Shown here: piece after piece, positions 15,215 through 22,543 of the stretch
Position numbering within the stretch: position 1 is the first letter of the stretch
Layout: the number at the start of each line of letters is the position of its first letter
DNA from: Roseomonas sp. 18066
Lineage (GTDB): Bacteria; Pseudomonadota; Alphaproteobacteria; Acetobacterales; Acetobacteraceae
Assembly: GCF_902706185.1 (NCBI RefSeq)
Contig: NZ_CACSJM010000028.1
Location: forward strand, 1-47,168
DNA length: 47,168 nucleotides
Reading direction: 5' to 3'
Made by a program: the position numbers and the translations under genes
The notes under the pieces: generated by a model
Told to the model about the DNA's origin: nothing
The model's database searches: none
Seen by the model: only the letters and a program-made list of their open reading frames with translations

Positions 15215-16147
15215 TCACCCGGCCAGGGCGGCGATGGCGGCCGCGATGGCCTCGGCCATGCCGGGGTCGCGGGAATCATGGCCGGCGGGCTCGACCACGG
15301 TCAGCCGGCTGCCGGGCCAGGCGCGATGGATCTGCCAGGCGGTGACCAGCGGGCTGCCCAGGTCCAGCCGGCCATGCACCAGCTGCCCCGGGATGCCGGC
15401 CAGCGTCGCCATGCCGTCCAGCAGCTGGTCTTCCTGCAGCCAGGCGGCGTGGCGCCAGTAATGCGTCACCAGCCGGGCGAAGCGCAGGCGGAAATCGGCA
15501 TCGTCGAAGCGGCTCTGCGCCGCGCTGCCGGGGCCGATATCGAGGATGGCGGCCTCCCAGTCGCACCAGTCGCGCGCCGCCTGGTGGTGGATCGCCGGGT
15601 CGGGATGCAGCAGCAGGCGGTTGTAGGCGGTGGCCAGGCAGCCGCCCCGTTCGGCCTCCGGCACGCCGGCGGCAAAACGCGCCCATTCGCGCGGGAAGAG
15701 GCGGCCGACGCCGCGGGTGATCCAGTCGATCTCGCGCCGGGTGGTGGTGGCCACCGCATGCAGCACCAGCCCTGTCACGCGGCCAGGGTGCTGCTGCGCA
15801 TAGGCCAGCGCCAGGGTCGCGCCCCAGGAGCCGCCGAGCAGCAGCCAGTCCTCGACGCCGAGATGCCGCCGCAGCGCCTCGATATCGCCGATCAGATGCG
15901 GCGTGGTGTTGGCCGACAGATCATCGGGCCCGGTGCTGCGCCCGGCGCCGCGCTGGTCGAACAGGATGACGTTGAACCGCGCCGGGTCGAACCAGCGCCG
16001 CGCCCGCTCCGACCGCCCGGAGCCCGGCCCGCCATGCAGCACCAGCGCGGGGCGTCCCGCCGGATTGCCGCAGGCCTCCCAATACAGAAAAAAACCGTCG
16101 CCGAGGGGGAGATGGCCGGCGGCATGGGGTTCGATCGGCGGGAACAT
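15215..16147 (-). CDS. pip: Prolyl aminopeptidase (S33 alpha/beta hydrolase)
   Basis: A 310-residue serine peptidase removing N-terminal proline. It has the family's HGGPGSG oxyanion segment, DQRGAGRS, the nucleophile S107 in LLLGGSWGATLALAYAQ, the acidic residue region in LVHGRLDLGSP and the histidine in PAGHDS. It is cytoplasmic, with the family's usual length. I chose the ATG at 16147 (MFPPIEPHAAGHLPLGDG, the common N-terminus); an ATG four codons upstream at 16159 is possible, and neither has a strong ribosome site. It would complete the degradation of imported proline-containing peptides, consistent with the many peptide receptors in the window. Confidence 0.92.
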   Translation of the reverse strand: MFPPIEPHAAGHLPLGDGFFLYWEACGNPAGRPALVLHGGPGSGRSERARRWFDPARFNVILFDQRGAGRSTGPDDLSANTTPHLIGDIEALRRHLGVEDWLLLGGSWGATLALAYAQQHPGRVTGLVLHAVATTTRREIDWITRGVGRLFPREWARFAAGVPEAERGGCLATAYNRLLLHPDPAIHHQAARDWCDWEAAILDIGPGSAAQSRFDDADFRLRFARLVTHYWRHAAWLQEDQLLDGMATLAGIPGQLVHGRLDLGSPLVTAWQIHRAWPGSRLTVVEPAGHDSRDPGMAEAIAAAIAALAG

Positions 16148-16185
16148 GCCGCGCAGCATAGCCCACCGCGGGGCGGGCGAAAAAC

Positions 16186-16704
16186 TCAGGCGGCGGCGAT
16201 GGCGCGCAGCTGCTCGGGCAGGGCAGGGCCCTCGGCCGGGAAGCGCCCCTCCAGCGCCGCGGTGCCGATGGTGAAGCCGGCGGCCCCCGCCTGCCGCAGC
16301 GTCGCGATCTGCCCTGGGCTGTCGATCGACCCCGCCACGATCACCGGCTTCTCCACCGCCGCGCAGGCCGCCGAGATCAGCGCCGGCACGTCGCCGGCCG
16401 CCCGCCAGGCGAGAAGGTCGAGCCCCGCCACCTCCGTGCCGCCCAGCAGCACGTCGACGCCGAGCGCCCGGCCGGCCTCGACCGAGCGGCGCTCGCTGTC
16501 GGGGTCGCGCGAGACCACCTCCAGGTAGCTGGTGGCGCCGCCGGCGCGGATCTGCGCGGCGAGCGCGTGCAGCGCCTCGACCGGCAGGCCGATATCCTTG
16601 AAGCCGATATGCCGCACCCCGCAGGCCAGCGCCGTCGCGCAATGCGCCGCGGCATCGGCGACCGTGCGGTCCTGGCGGGTCAGCATGAAGATGAAGTCGG
16701 GCAT
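16186..16704 (-). CDS. Shortened TIM-barrel protein, function unknown
   Basis: A 172-residue protein whose sequence reads as pieces of a beta/alpha barrel: strands PDFIFMLTR, VRHIGFKDIG, TSYLEVVSR, VDVLLGGTEV, GLDLLAWR, KPVIVAGSI and GFTIGTAAL. Only seven strands can be counted, and the fourth (GGTEV) runs straight into what looks like the sixth (AGLDLLAWR). This implies an in-frame loss of roughly 50-60 residues (strand 5 and neighbouring helices) relative to a full barrel. I recall fuller-length relatives of about 230 residues with no firm function. The start at 16704 gives the conserved MPDFIFMLTR. It may be inactive. Confidence 0.65.
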   Translation of the reverse strand: MPDFIFMLTRQDRTVADAAAHCATALACGVRHIGFKDIGLPVEALHALAAQIRAGGATSYLEVVSRDPDSERRSVEAGRALGVDVLLGGTEVAGLDLLAWRAAGDVPALISAACAAVEKPVIVAGSIDSPGQIATLRQAGAAGFTIGTAALEGRFPAEGPALPEQLRAIAAA

Positions 16705-16759
16705 CGCGTGAGCATAGCCAACCGGTCGCGCCGCGGCAGCGATATGATCTGACGGGTAC

Positions 16760-16778
16760 CGGTGATAGAGGATCACCG
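16760..16778. promoter_or_regulatory. Perfect inverted repeat in a divergent promoter
   Basis: CGGTGAT and ATCACCG are separated by 5 nt in the 221-bp spacer between the shortened TIM-barrel gene and the lipoate ligase gene. The 19-bp symmetry fits a dimeric regulator site, or an RNA hairpin in the leader of either gene. The cognate regulator is unknown. Confidence 0.35.
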
Positions 16779-16925
16779 ATGGATCGTGGCGATATCCCCT
16801 GCCTCGACGACCTGCGCGCCGCTGGCGCTGCTCGGCGCATGGCTGGCTGACGTGGCGCGGCCCTTTTCTTTCGACCCGCCCTGACGCAGGTTGCCGGCCA
16901 CCGCAATCGAGGGAGGACCACCGTG

Positions 16926-17975
16926 ATGCATGGCGAATACAAGGTGCCCGGCGGCAAGCTGGTGGTGGTCGACCTGGAGGAGCGCGACGGCCGCCTGGCC
17001 GCGGTCCAGGTCGCCGGCGATTTCTTCCTGGAGCCCGAGGAGGCCCTCGCGGACATCTGCGCGTCGCTCGAAGGCCTTTCTTCGGATGCCGATGCCGCCG
17101 CCATCGCCGCGGCCGTCCGCGCAGGCCTGCGCCCCGACGCCGCCATGATCGGCTTCAGCCCGGAGGCGGTGGCCATCGCCGTGCGCCGCGCGCTGGGGCG
17201 CAGCATGACCTGGCGCGACTTCGAATGGCAGATCATCCAGGCGCCGCCGCAGACCCCGGCGATGCACCTGGCGCTGGACGAGGTGCTGGCGCAGGCGGTG
17301 GCCGCCGGCCGCCGCGCGCCGACCCTGCGCTTCTGGGAATGGGAGCGGCCGGCCATCATCATCGGCAACTTCCAGTCGCTGCGCAACGAGGTGGACCTGG
17401 AGGCCGCGACGGCGCTGGGCGTCGAGACGGTGCGCCGCGTCACCGGCGGCGGCGCCATGTATGTCGAGCCCGGCAGCGCGGTGACCTATTCGCTCTACGC
17501 GCCCGGCGAGCTGGTGCGCGACATGAACTTCGCCGACAGCTACGCCTTCCTCGACGACTGGGTGCTGAAGGCGCTGATCTCGCTGGGCATCGACGCCTTC
17601 TACAAGCCGCTGAACGACATCAGCAGCAGCAAGGGCAAGATCGGCGGCGCGGCGCAGAAGCGGTTCTCGCGCGGCACCGTGCTGCACCACGTGACCATGG
17701 CCTATGACATGGACGCCGAGAAGATGGTGCAGGTGCTGCGCATCGGCCGCGAGAAGCTGAGCGACAAGGGCACCACCAGCGCCCAGAAGCGCGTCGACCC
17801 GCTGAAGAGCCAGACCGGCCTGCCGCGCGAGGAGATCATCCAGCGCATGCGCGACACCTTCTTCCAGATGCATGGCGGCGTCGCCGGCGCCATCACCACA
17901 GAGGAATACGCCGCCGCCGAGGAGCTCGCCGCGAAGAAGTTCTCGACCGAGGCCTGGCTGCGCCACATCCCCTGA
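16926..17975 (+). CDS. Lipoate-protein ligase with N-terminal accessory domain
   Basis: A 349-residue enzyme that attaches lipoate or octanoate to the E2 and H subunits of 2-oxoacid dehydrogenases and the glycine cleavage system. Residues 1-85 (MHGEYKVPGGKLVVVDLE, GDFFLEPEEAL) resemble the small accessory domain that in E. coli LplA is C-terminal and in some archaea is a separate LplB protein. Residues ~95-349 are the catalytic biotin/lipoate ligase fold, with RRVTGGGAMYVEPG (glycines 174-176) and the active-site lysine K238 in SSKGKIGGAAQKR. A GGAGG lies 9 nt before the ATG; a GTG one codon upstream is also possible. It lets the cell salvage free lipoate. Confidence 0.88.
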   Translation: MHGEYKVPGGKLVVVDLEERDGRLAAVQVAGDFFLEPEEALADICASLEGLSSDADAAAIAAAVRAGLRPDAAMIGFSPEAVAIAVRRALGRSMTWRDFEWQIIQAPPQTPAMHLALDEVLAQAVAAGRRAPTLRFWEWERPAIIIGNFQSLRNEVDLEAATALGVETVRRVTGGGAMYVEPGSAVTYSLYAPGELVRDMNFADSYAFLDDWVLKALISLGIDAFYKPLNDISSSKGKIGGAAQKRFSRGTVLHHVTMAYDMDAEKMVQVLRIGREKLSDKGTTSAQKRVDPLKSQTGLPREEIIQRMRDTFFQMHGGVAGAITTEEYAAAEELAAKKFSTEAWLRHIP

Positions 17976-17986
17976 TGGCCTGTCGG

Positions 17987-18019
17987 CGCGGCGCTGCCGG
18001 GCAGCCGTCCGGCGCCGCG
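17987..18019 (+). terminator. Terminator-like hairpin after the lipoate ligase gene
   Basis: 8-bp perfect arms CGCGGCGC and GCGCCGCG enclose a 17-nt loop that can itself pair (CCGG). The hairpin begins 11 nt after the stop codon. No U-tract follows. It may stop transcription before the hybrid kinase gene. Confidence 0.4.
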
Positions 18020-18155
18020 TGCGGCGGGTGATTGGCCGCCCCGGCCAGCCGCATGCTGCACTGCATCATCACGATCCCGCGTCCAGCCTCGCCTTCCCTC
18101 TCTCAAGCCTTCGCTTGCGTTGCGCGGAAGTAAAAAAACCGTCAATAGCAAGACC

Positions 18156-20306
18156 ATGCCTCGCTCCCTCGAGACGCCGTCTGAACCGCCGGCCAGCACC
18201 CCGCCGCGCCCCCGCTGGCGGCTGCTGGCGACGCTGGCCGCCGCCGCGGCGCCGGGGGCGGCGGCCGGCTTCCTGCTCGGGCTGCAGGCGCGCGGCGTGG
18301 CCGCCGCCCCGGCGCTCGCCGGCGCCGCCGGGCCCTTCCTCTATGCCGGCTTCACCGGGCTGATGACCATGGCCGCCGGCGGGCTGGCCGCGGTGCTGCT
18401 CGATGTCCGCGCCATGCCGCGCGCGGCCCCGCCGCCGGTGGAAGCCCCGCCCGAGGAGGCGCCGCCGCCGCTGCCCGCCGCCGCGCCGCCGGCCCGGGTC
18501 GAGGCGGCGCGCGGGTTGATCGACGCCGTCACCGCCGCCCAGTCCCAGGTCGACCGGCTGCGCGGCGAGGCCGCCCTGGTCGAGGGGCTGGATGACGGCG
18601 TCTTCGCCCTCGATGCCGAGGCCGTGCTGCGCTTCGCCAACCCGGCGGCGCTCGCCGTCTGGGCCCGCCCGGCCGAGGCGGTCTCCGGCCAGCCGCTTTT
18701 CGTGCTGTTTCCTTCGCTGCGGGATTCGCCGCTGTCGGAGGCGCTGAAGGAAGTCGTCGCGCAGCAGCAGCCGCGGCGGCTGGAGGCGGTGCTGGCGCCC
18801 TTCGGCGGCGACGTGCTGCTGGGCCTGGCGCCGGCCCCCGGCGGCGTCACCGTGCGCTTCCGCGACCTGGCCCGGCTGCGCGCCGCCGAGGCCGCGCTGA
18901 AGGCGGCGGAGGCCAAGCTGCAGATGGCGCTGGAAGGCGCCGGCATGGCCAGCTGGGACCTCGACATCGCCAGCGGCGAGATGCGCTGGACGCCGCGGCT
19001 GTTCGACCTGCTCGGCCTGCCGCGCTCGGCCGGGCTGCTGGGCCATGTCGAGGACTGGCTGGCGCTGGTGCATCCGAAGGATGCCGCCGCCGTCAAGGAA
19101 GGCTGGTTCGGCGCGCATCGCAACGCCGCCCGCTTCCGCAGCCTGCACCGCGTGCTGCGCCGCGACGGCGAGCAGCGCTGGCTCGAGGCCTATGGCTCGA
19201 TCACCGGCGATGCGGCGCGCGGCCGCTTCATGGGGGTGGTGCATGACGTCACCGCCCGGCAGCAGGCGGAGGAGCGGCTGCACCAGCTGTCGCGCGAGAT
19301 CGACCACCGCGCCAAGAACGTGCTGTTCACCATCCAGGCGATCATCCGGCTGACGCCGAAGCAGGACCCGGAGCGCTTCGCCACCGCCGTCGACGGCCGC
19401 ATCGCCGCCCTGGCACGCGCCCACCAGCTGCTGGCGCGGGAGGGGTGGAGCGCCGTCTCGCTGCGCGACCTGGCGCTGGGCGAGCTTTCTGTCTGTGGTC
19501 CCGATGCCGCCATCGATCTTGCCGGGCCTTCGGTGCTGGTGGCGCCGGTGGCCGTGCAGCCGCTGGCCGTCGTGCTGCACGAGCTGGCGGTCAATGCCGT
19601 CGCGCATGGCGCGCTGTCGCGGCCGGGCGGGTCGGTGACGCTGCGCTGGGCGCCGCAGCCGGAGGGCGCGCTGCTGCTGACCTGGCAGGAGCGCGGCGGG
19701 CCGGTGCTGGCCGGGGCGCCGGCGCGCAAGGGGCTGGGCCGCCGGGTGATCGATTCCACGGTCGCCGACCAGCTGGAGGGCCAGATCGGCCACAACTGGG
19801 AGCCGGCCGGCCTGACCAGCCGCATCACCCTGCCGGCCGCCCGCTTCGAGCTGCCCTGGCAGGCGGCCGAGCCCGCGCCCGCCCCGGCGCCGCGCCCGGC
19901 GACGCCGCCGGCGCTGGCCCGCGCCGTGCTGCAGGGCGCGCGCATCCTGGTGGTGGAGGACGAGCCGATGATCGGCGCCGCGCTGACCGCCATGCTGGTG
20001 CAGTTCGGCTGCAGCGTCGCCGGCCCGGTGACCGGGCTGGAGACGGCGCTGAAGCGGGTGCTGGAGGCGACCGAGCCCTTCGACCTGGCGCTGGTCGACG
20101 TCAACCTGAACGGCCGCGAATCCTTCCCCGTGGCCGAGCTGCTGGCCGGGCGCGGCGTGCCGGTGATCTACCTGACCGGCTATGCCGAGCTGCCGGAGGA
20201 GCGGCTGGCGCTGGCCGCGGGCATGCTGCGCAAGCCCGTCGACCCGCGCGAGCTGCAGACCGCCATCGGCCGCGTTCTGGCCTTGCAGGGGCGGGGCCGC
20301 GCCTGA
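18156..20306 (+). CDS. HWE-family hybrid sensor histidine kinase with C-terminal receiver domain
   Basis: A 716-residue hybrid kinase. Two to three N-terminal hydrophobic segments (residues ~22-85) anchor it in the membrane, followed by an Ala/Pro-rich linker. Two PAS-like domains follow (~140-240 and ~255-370; the second has WDLDIASGEMRWTP and FMGVVHDVTARQQAEERL). The HWE dimerisation box has the phospho-accepting H384 in SREIDHRAKNVLFTIQAI. The ATPase domain has LHELAVNAVAHGA, the WQE signature and GLGRRVI. The receiver has the acidic pocket VVEDEP, phospho-acceptor D648 in LALVDVNLNG, and K693. I chose the ATG at 18156; a TTG 36 nt upstream is in frame but unconvincing. It has no linked output gene. 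Confidence 0.9.
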   Translation: MPRSLETPSEPPASTPPRPRWRLLATLAAAAAPGAAAGFLLGLQARGVAAAPALAGAAGPFLYAGFTGLMTMAAGGLAAVLLDVRAMPRAAPPPVEAPPEEAPPPLPAAAPPARVEAARGLIDAVTAAQSQVDRLRGEAALVEGLDDGVFALDAEAVLRFANPAALAVWARPAEAVSGQPLFVLFPSLRDSPLSEALKEVVAQQQPRRLEAVLAPFGGDVLLGLAPAPGGVTVRFRDLARLRAAEAALKAAEAKLQMALEGAGMASWDLDIASGEMRWTPRLFDLLGLPRSAGLLGHVEDWLALVHPKDAAAVKEGWFGAHRNAARFRSLHRVLRRDGEQRWLEAYGSITGDAARGRFMGVVHDVTARQQAEERLHQLSREIDHRAKNVLFTIQAIIRLTPKQDPERFATAVDGRIAALARAHQLLAREGWSAVSLRDLALGELSVCGPDAAIDLAGPSVLVAPVAVQPLAVVLHELAVNAVAHGALSRPGGSVTLRWAPQPEGALLLTWQERGGPVLAGAPARKGLGRRVIDSTVADQLEGQIGHNWEPAGLTSRITLPAARFELPWQAAEPAPAPAPRPATPPALARAVLQGARILVVEDEPMIGAALTAMLVQFGCSVAGPVTGLETALKRVLEATEPFDLALVDVNLNGRESFPVAELLAGRGVPVIYLTGYAELPEERLALAAGMLRKPVDPRELQTAIGRVLALQGRGRA

Positions 20307-20313
20307 CACTGTT

Positions 20314-20340
20314 CTTTCCGCTCGGGGAAGGAACGGAAAG
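20314..20340 (+). promoter_or_regulatory. Hairpin overlapping the kelch gene's ribosome-binding region
   Basis: CTTTCCG and CGGAAAG form a 7-bp stem across a 13-nt loop holding GGGGAAGGA. The hairpin fills the 36-bp gap between the kinase stop and the kelch start. Its 3' arm lies 2 nt before the ATG, so it could sequester the Shine-Dalgarno sequence or act as a weak terminator. Confidence 0.3.
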
Positions 20341-20342
20341 CC

Positions 20343-21449
20343 ATGCGACGTCGGTTGATGCTCGGGGCGGCGGCGGCGACGCTGGCCGCGCCCTCGCGGC
20401 TGCGGGCCCAGCACCCGCATCACGGCATTCCCATCCCGCCCGAGCAGATGGCGCCCTTGCGCGGCGAGGGGCCGGTGACCCTGACCCCGGCGCAGCTGGC
20501 CCAGCGCGCGGTGGCCAGCGCCGCGCCGCCGGGTCCGGCCGGGCGCTGGGAAGCCCGCGCGCCGCTGCCCCTGCCGCGCAGCGAGATGGCCTGGGCCACC
20601 GCCTGGGCGGGCCGCATGCATATCCTCGGCGGCTATGCCGAGCAGCGGGTCGACCGCCCCTATCACCATGTCTACGACCCCGCCGCCGACCGCTGGAGCC
20701 TGCTCGCGCCGCTGCCACGCGGCGCCAACCACGTGGCCGTCGCCGCCGATGCCGGGAAGATCTTTGCGCTCGGCGGCTTCACCGACCAGAACCGCGCCGC
20801 GCATGACGGCGCCTTCCTGTACGATGTCGCCGCCGACCGCTGGACGGCGATCGCGCCTTTGCCGCGGGCGCGCGGGGCGGCGGCCATCGCGGTGCTGGGC
20901 GGCCAGGTGCATCTGATCGGCGGCGCCACCGACCCGGCCGGCGAGCGCGCCAGCATCGCCTGGCACGAGGTCTACGACCCGCAAGCCGACCGCTGGGCGC
21001 AGCGCCGCCCGCTGCCCGGGGCGCGCGACCATGCCGGGGTGGTCGCTTTCGGCGGCGGCATCCATGTGGTGGGCGGCCGCTTCAACACCTTCGAATACAA
21101 CACCGCCCTGCACCACTTCTACGACCCGGCCCGCGACCTGTGGTTCGAGCGCGCGCCCCTGCCCACCACCCGCTCCGGCCATGGCCTCGTGCTGCTGCAG
21201 GGACGCTTCTGGGCCATGGGCGGCGAGACCGGCCGCTTCGAGCAGGGCGTGCTGACCGGCACCGTGCATGGCCAGATGGAAAGCTACGACCCGGCGACCG
21301 ACAGCTGGCAGAGCCATGCGCCGATGCCCACCCCGCGCCATGGCCTGGGCGCCGTCGCGCTGGGGGATCGCATCCATGTCGCCGGCGGCGGGCCGGTGGT
21401 GGGGGGCGGCATCCAGACCTCGACGCATGAGGCTTTCGCACCGGGCTGA
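20343..21449 (+). CDS. Exported kelch-repeat beta-propeller protein
   Basis: A 368-residue protein with an N-terminal export signal (MRRRLMLGAAAATLAAPSRL; arginine-rich, possibly Tat). Residues ~70-365 hold about six kelch blades, each with a GG doublet followed by an aromatic/W-containing strand: HILGGYAEQ, FALGGFTDQ, HLIGGATDP, HVVGGRFNT, WAMGGETGR and HVAGGGPVV, alternating with YDPAADRWS-type segments. Kelch propellers bind ligands or act as oxidase or isomerase folds. No catalytic residues can be assigned. It follows the hybrid kinase by 36 bp and may be co-transcribed, which would make it a candidate periplasmic partner of the sensor. Confidence 0.85.
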   Translation: MRRRLMLGAAAATLAAPSRLRAQHPHHGIPIPPEQMAPLRGEGPVTLTPAQLAQRAVASAAPPGPAGRWEARAPLPLPRSEMAWATAWAGRMHILGGYAEQRVDRPYHHVYDPAADRWSLLAPLPRGANHVAVAADAGKIFALGGFTDQNRAAHDGAFLYDVAADRWTAIAPLPRARGAAAIAVLGGQVHLIGGATDPAGERASIAWHEVYDPQADRWAQRRPLPGARDHAGVVAFGGGIHVVGGRFNTFEYNTALHHFYDPARDLWFERAPLPTTRSGHGLVLLQGRFWAMGGETGRFEQGVLTGTVHGQMESYDPATDSWQSHAPMPTPRHGLGAVALGDRIHVAGGGPVVGGGIQTSTHEAFAPG

Positions 21450-21505
21450 GGCCGGACCGTAACGAAACCGCGACGCCGCGTGCGGCTTGCGTCTATCCTC
21501 CCCGG

Positions 21506-21529
21506 GTGCCGGCCCAACGAGGCCGGCAC
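21506..21529 (+). promoter_or_regulatory. Perfect hairpin upstream of a Bug receptor gene
   Basis: GTGCCGGCC and GGCCGGCAC form a 9-bp stem with a 6-nt loop, 26 nt before the start codon at 21556. It could be the terminator of the kelch gene or a structured 5' leader. The following bases are A-rich, not U-rich, so a simple intrinsic terminator is unlikely. Confidence 0.35.
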
Positions 21530-21555
21530 GACTGGAAAAAACGGGAGGTTCGATC

Positions 21556-22542
21556 ATGCTGAAGCCGCTGCTGCGGGCGTTGCTGGCCTGCATCCCCTTG
21601 CTGGCCGCCACGGGTGCCTGGGCCGCCTTTCCCGACCGGCCGATCACCCTGGTCACCGGCTATGCCCCCGGCGGCTCGACCGACATCGCCGCGCGGCTGC
21701 TGGCCGACCGCATGCAGGCGCATTTGCCCAATGCCCGCATCGTGGTGGAGAACCGCGCCGGCGCCGCGGGCGTGGTCGCCAGCGAATGGCTGCGCCGCCA
21801 GGCGGCCGATGGCTACACCATCATGCTGGTGGAAAGCGGCTCGCATGGCATCGCCCCCAGCGCGCTGATCGGTGGCACCCGCTATCGCCCGGTCGAGGAC
21901 TATACCCATATCGCCGTCGTGGGCACGGGGCCGCTGGTGCTGATCACCAACAATGATTTCCCGGTGCGCACGGCGGCGCAGTTCACCGAGCTGATGCGCG
22001 GCGCGACGGCCGACAAATACGCCTATGCCTCCTCCGGCGCCGGCACGCCGAACCACTTGGCGACCGAGATGCTGGCCTCGATGCTGGACACGCGCTGGGT
22101 CCATGTCGCCTATCGCTCGGGCGGGCAGCAGGTGCAGGCGATCCACCAGGGACAGGGGCAGTTCGGGGTGGCGGTGCTGGCCTCGGCGGCTGCGCAGATC
22201 CGCGACGGGCTGGTGCGCGGCGTGGCGCTGACCGGGCCCGAGCGCTTCCCGACCTTCCCCAATATCCCGACGCTGGCCGAAAGCGGCGTGCCCGGCTTCG
22301 ACCTGCAGACCTGGAACGTCATCCTGGGCCCGGCCGACATGCCGGCCGAGGTGGTCGCCGTGCTGAACCGCGCCATCCAGGAATCGCTGGCCGAGCCGAC
22401 CCTGCGCGACCGCCTGGTCAATGCCGGCGTCGCCCCCTGGCAGCAATCCAACACCCCCGCCGATGCCCGCGCCTTCATGGCGCGGGAGGTGGAGAAGTTC
22501 CGCGCGGTGGTGGCGCGGACGGGGGTGCAGCTGCAGCCCTGA
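21556..22542 (+). CDS. Tripartite tricarboxylate transporter substrate-binding protein (Bug/TctC family)
   Basis: A 328-residue periplasmic receptor. The signal peptide (LLRALLACIPLLAATGAWA) is followed by the Bug family opening FPDRPITLVTGYAPGGSTDI. It also has VVENRAGAAG, YASSGAGTPNHL, HVAYRSGGQQ and the PTLAESGVPGFD segment. The ATG at 21556 has GGGAGG 8 nt upstream. No TctA or TctB membrane genes are adjacent, as is common in lineages where Bug receptors are greatly expanded. It is convergent with the enolase-superfamily gene, with one base between stops, and may take up that enzyme's carboxylate substrate. Confidence 0.93.
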   Translation: MLKPLLRALLACIPLLAATGAWAAFPDRPITLVTGYAPGGSTDIAARLLADRMQAHLPNARIVVENRAGAAGVVASEWLRRQAADGYTIMLVESGSHGIAPSALIGGTRYRPVEDYTHIAVVGTGPLVLITNNDFPVRTAAQFTELMRGATADKYAYASSGAGTPNHLATEMLASMLDTRWVHVAYRSGGQQVQAIHQGQGQFGVAVLASAAAQIRDGLVRGVALTGPERFPTFPNIPTLAESGVPGFDLQTWNVILGPADMPAEVVAVLNRAIQESLAEPTLRDRLVNAGVAPWQQSNTPADARAFMAREVEKFRAVVARTGVQLQP

Positions 22543-22543
22543 G

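Noticed and set aside
16779..16850. 23-codon ATG frame upstream of the lipoate ligase
   Set aside because: There is no ribosome site, conservation cannot be judged, and a frame of this length is expected by chance.
20329..20365. GGAAC followed by GGTT near the kelch start, considered as a general-stress (EcfG) promoter
   Set aside because: The downstream element and spacing deviate from consensus and it would lie over the start codon.
18069..21656. A 1195-codon open frame antisense to the hybrid kinase and kelch genes
   Set aside because: It is Arg/Gly/His/Gln-rich with no recognisable domain and mirrors two well-supported plus-strand proteins. In DNA this GC-rich such antisense frames stay open by chance.
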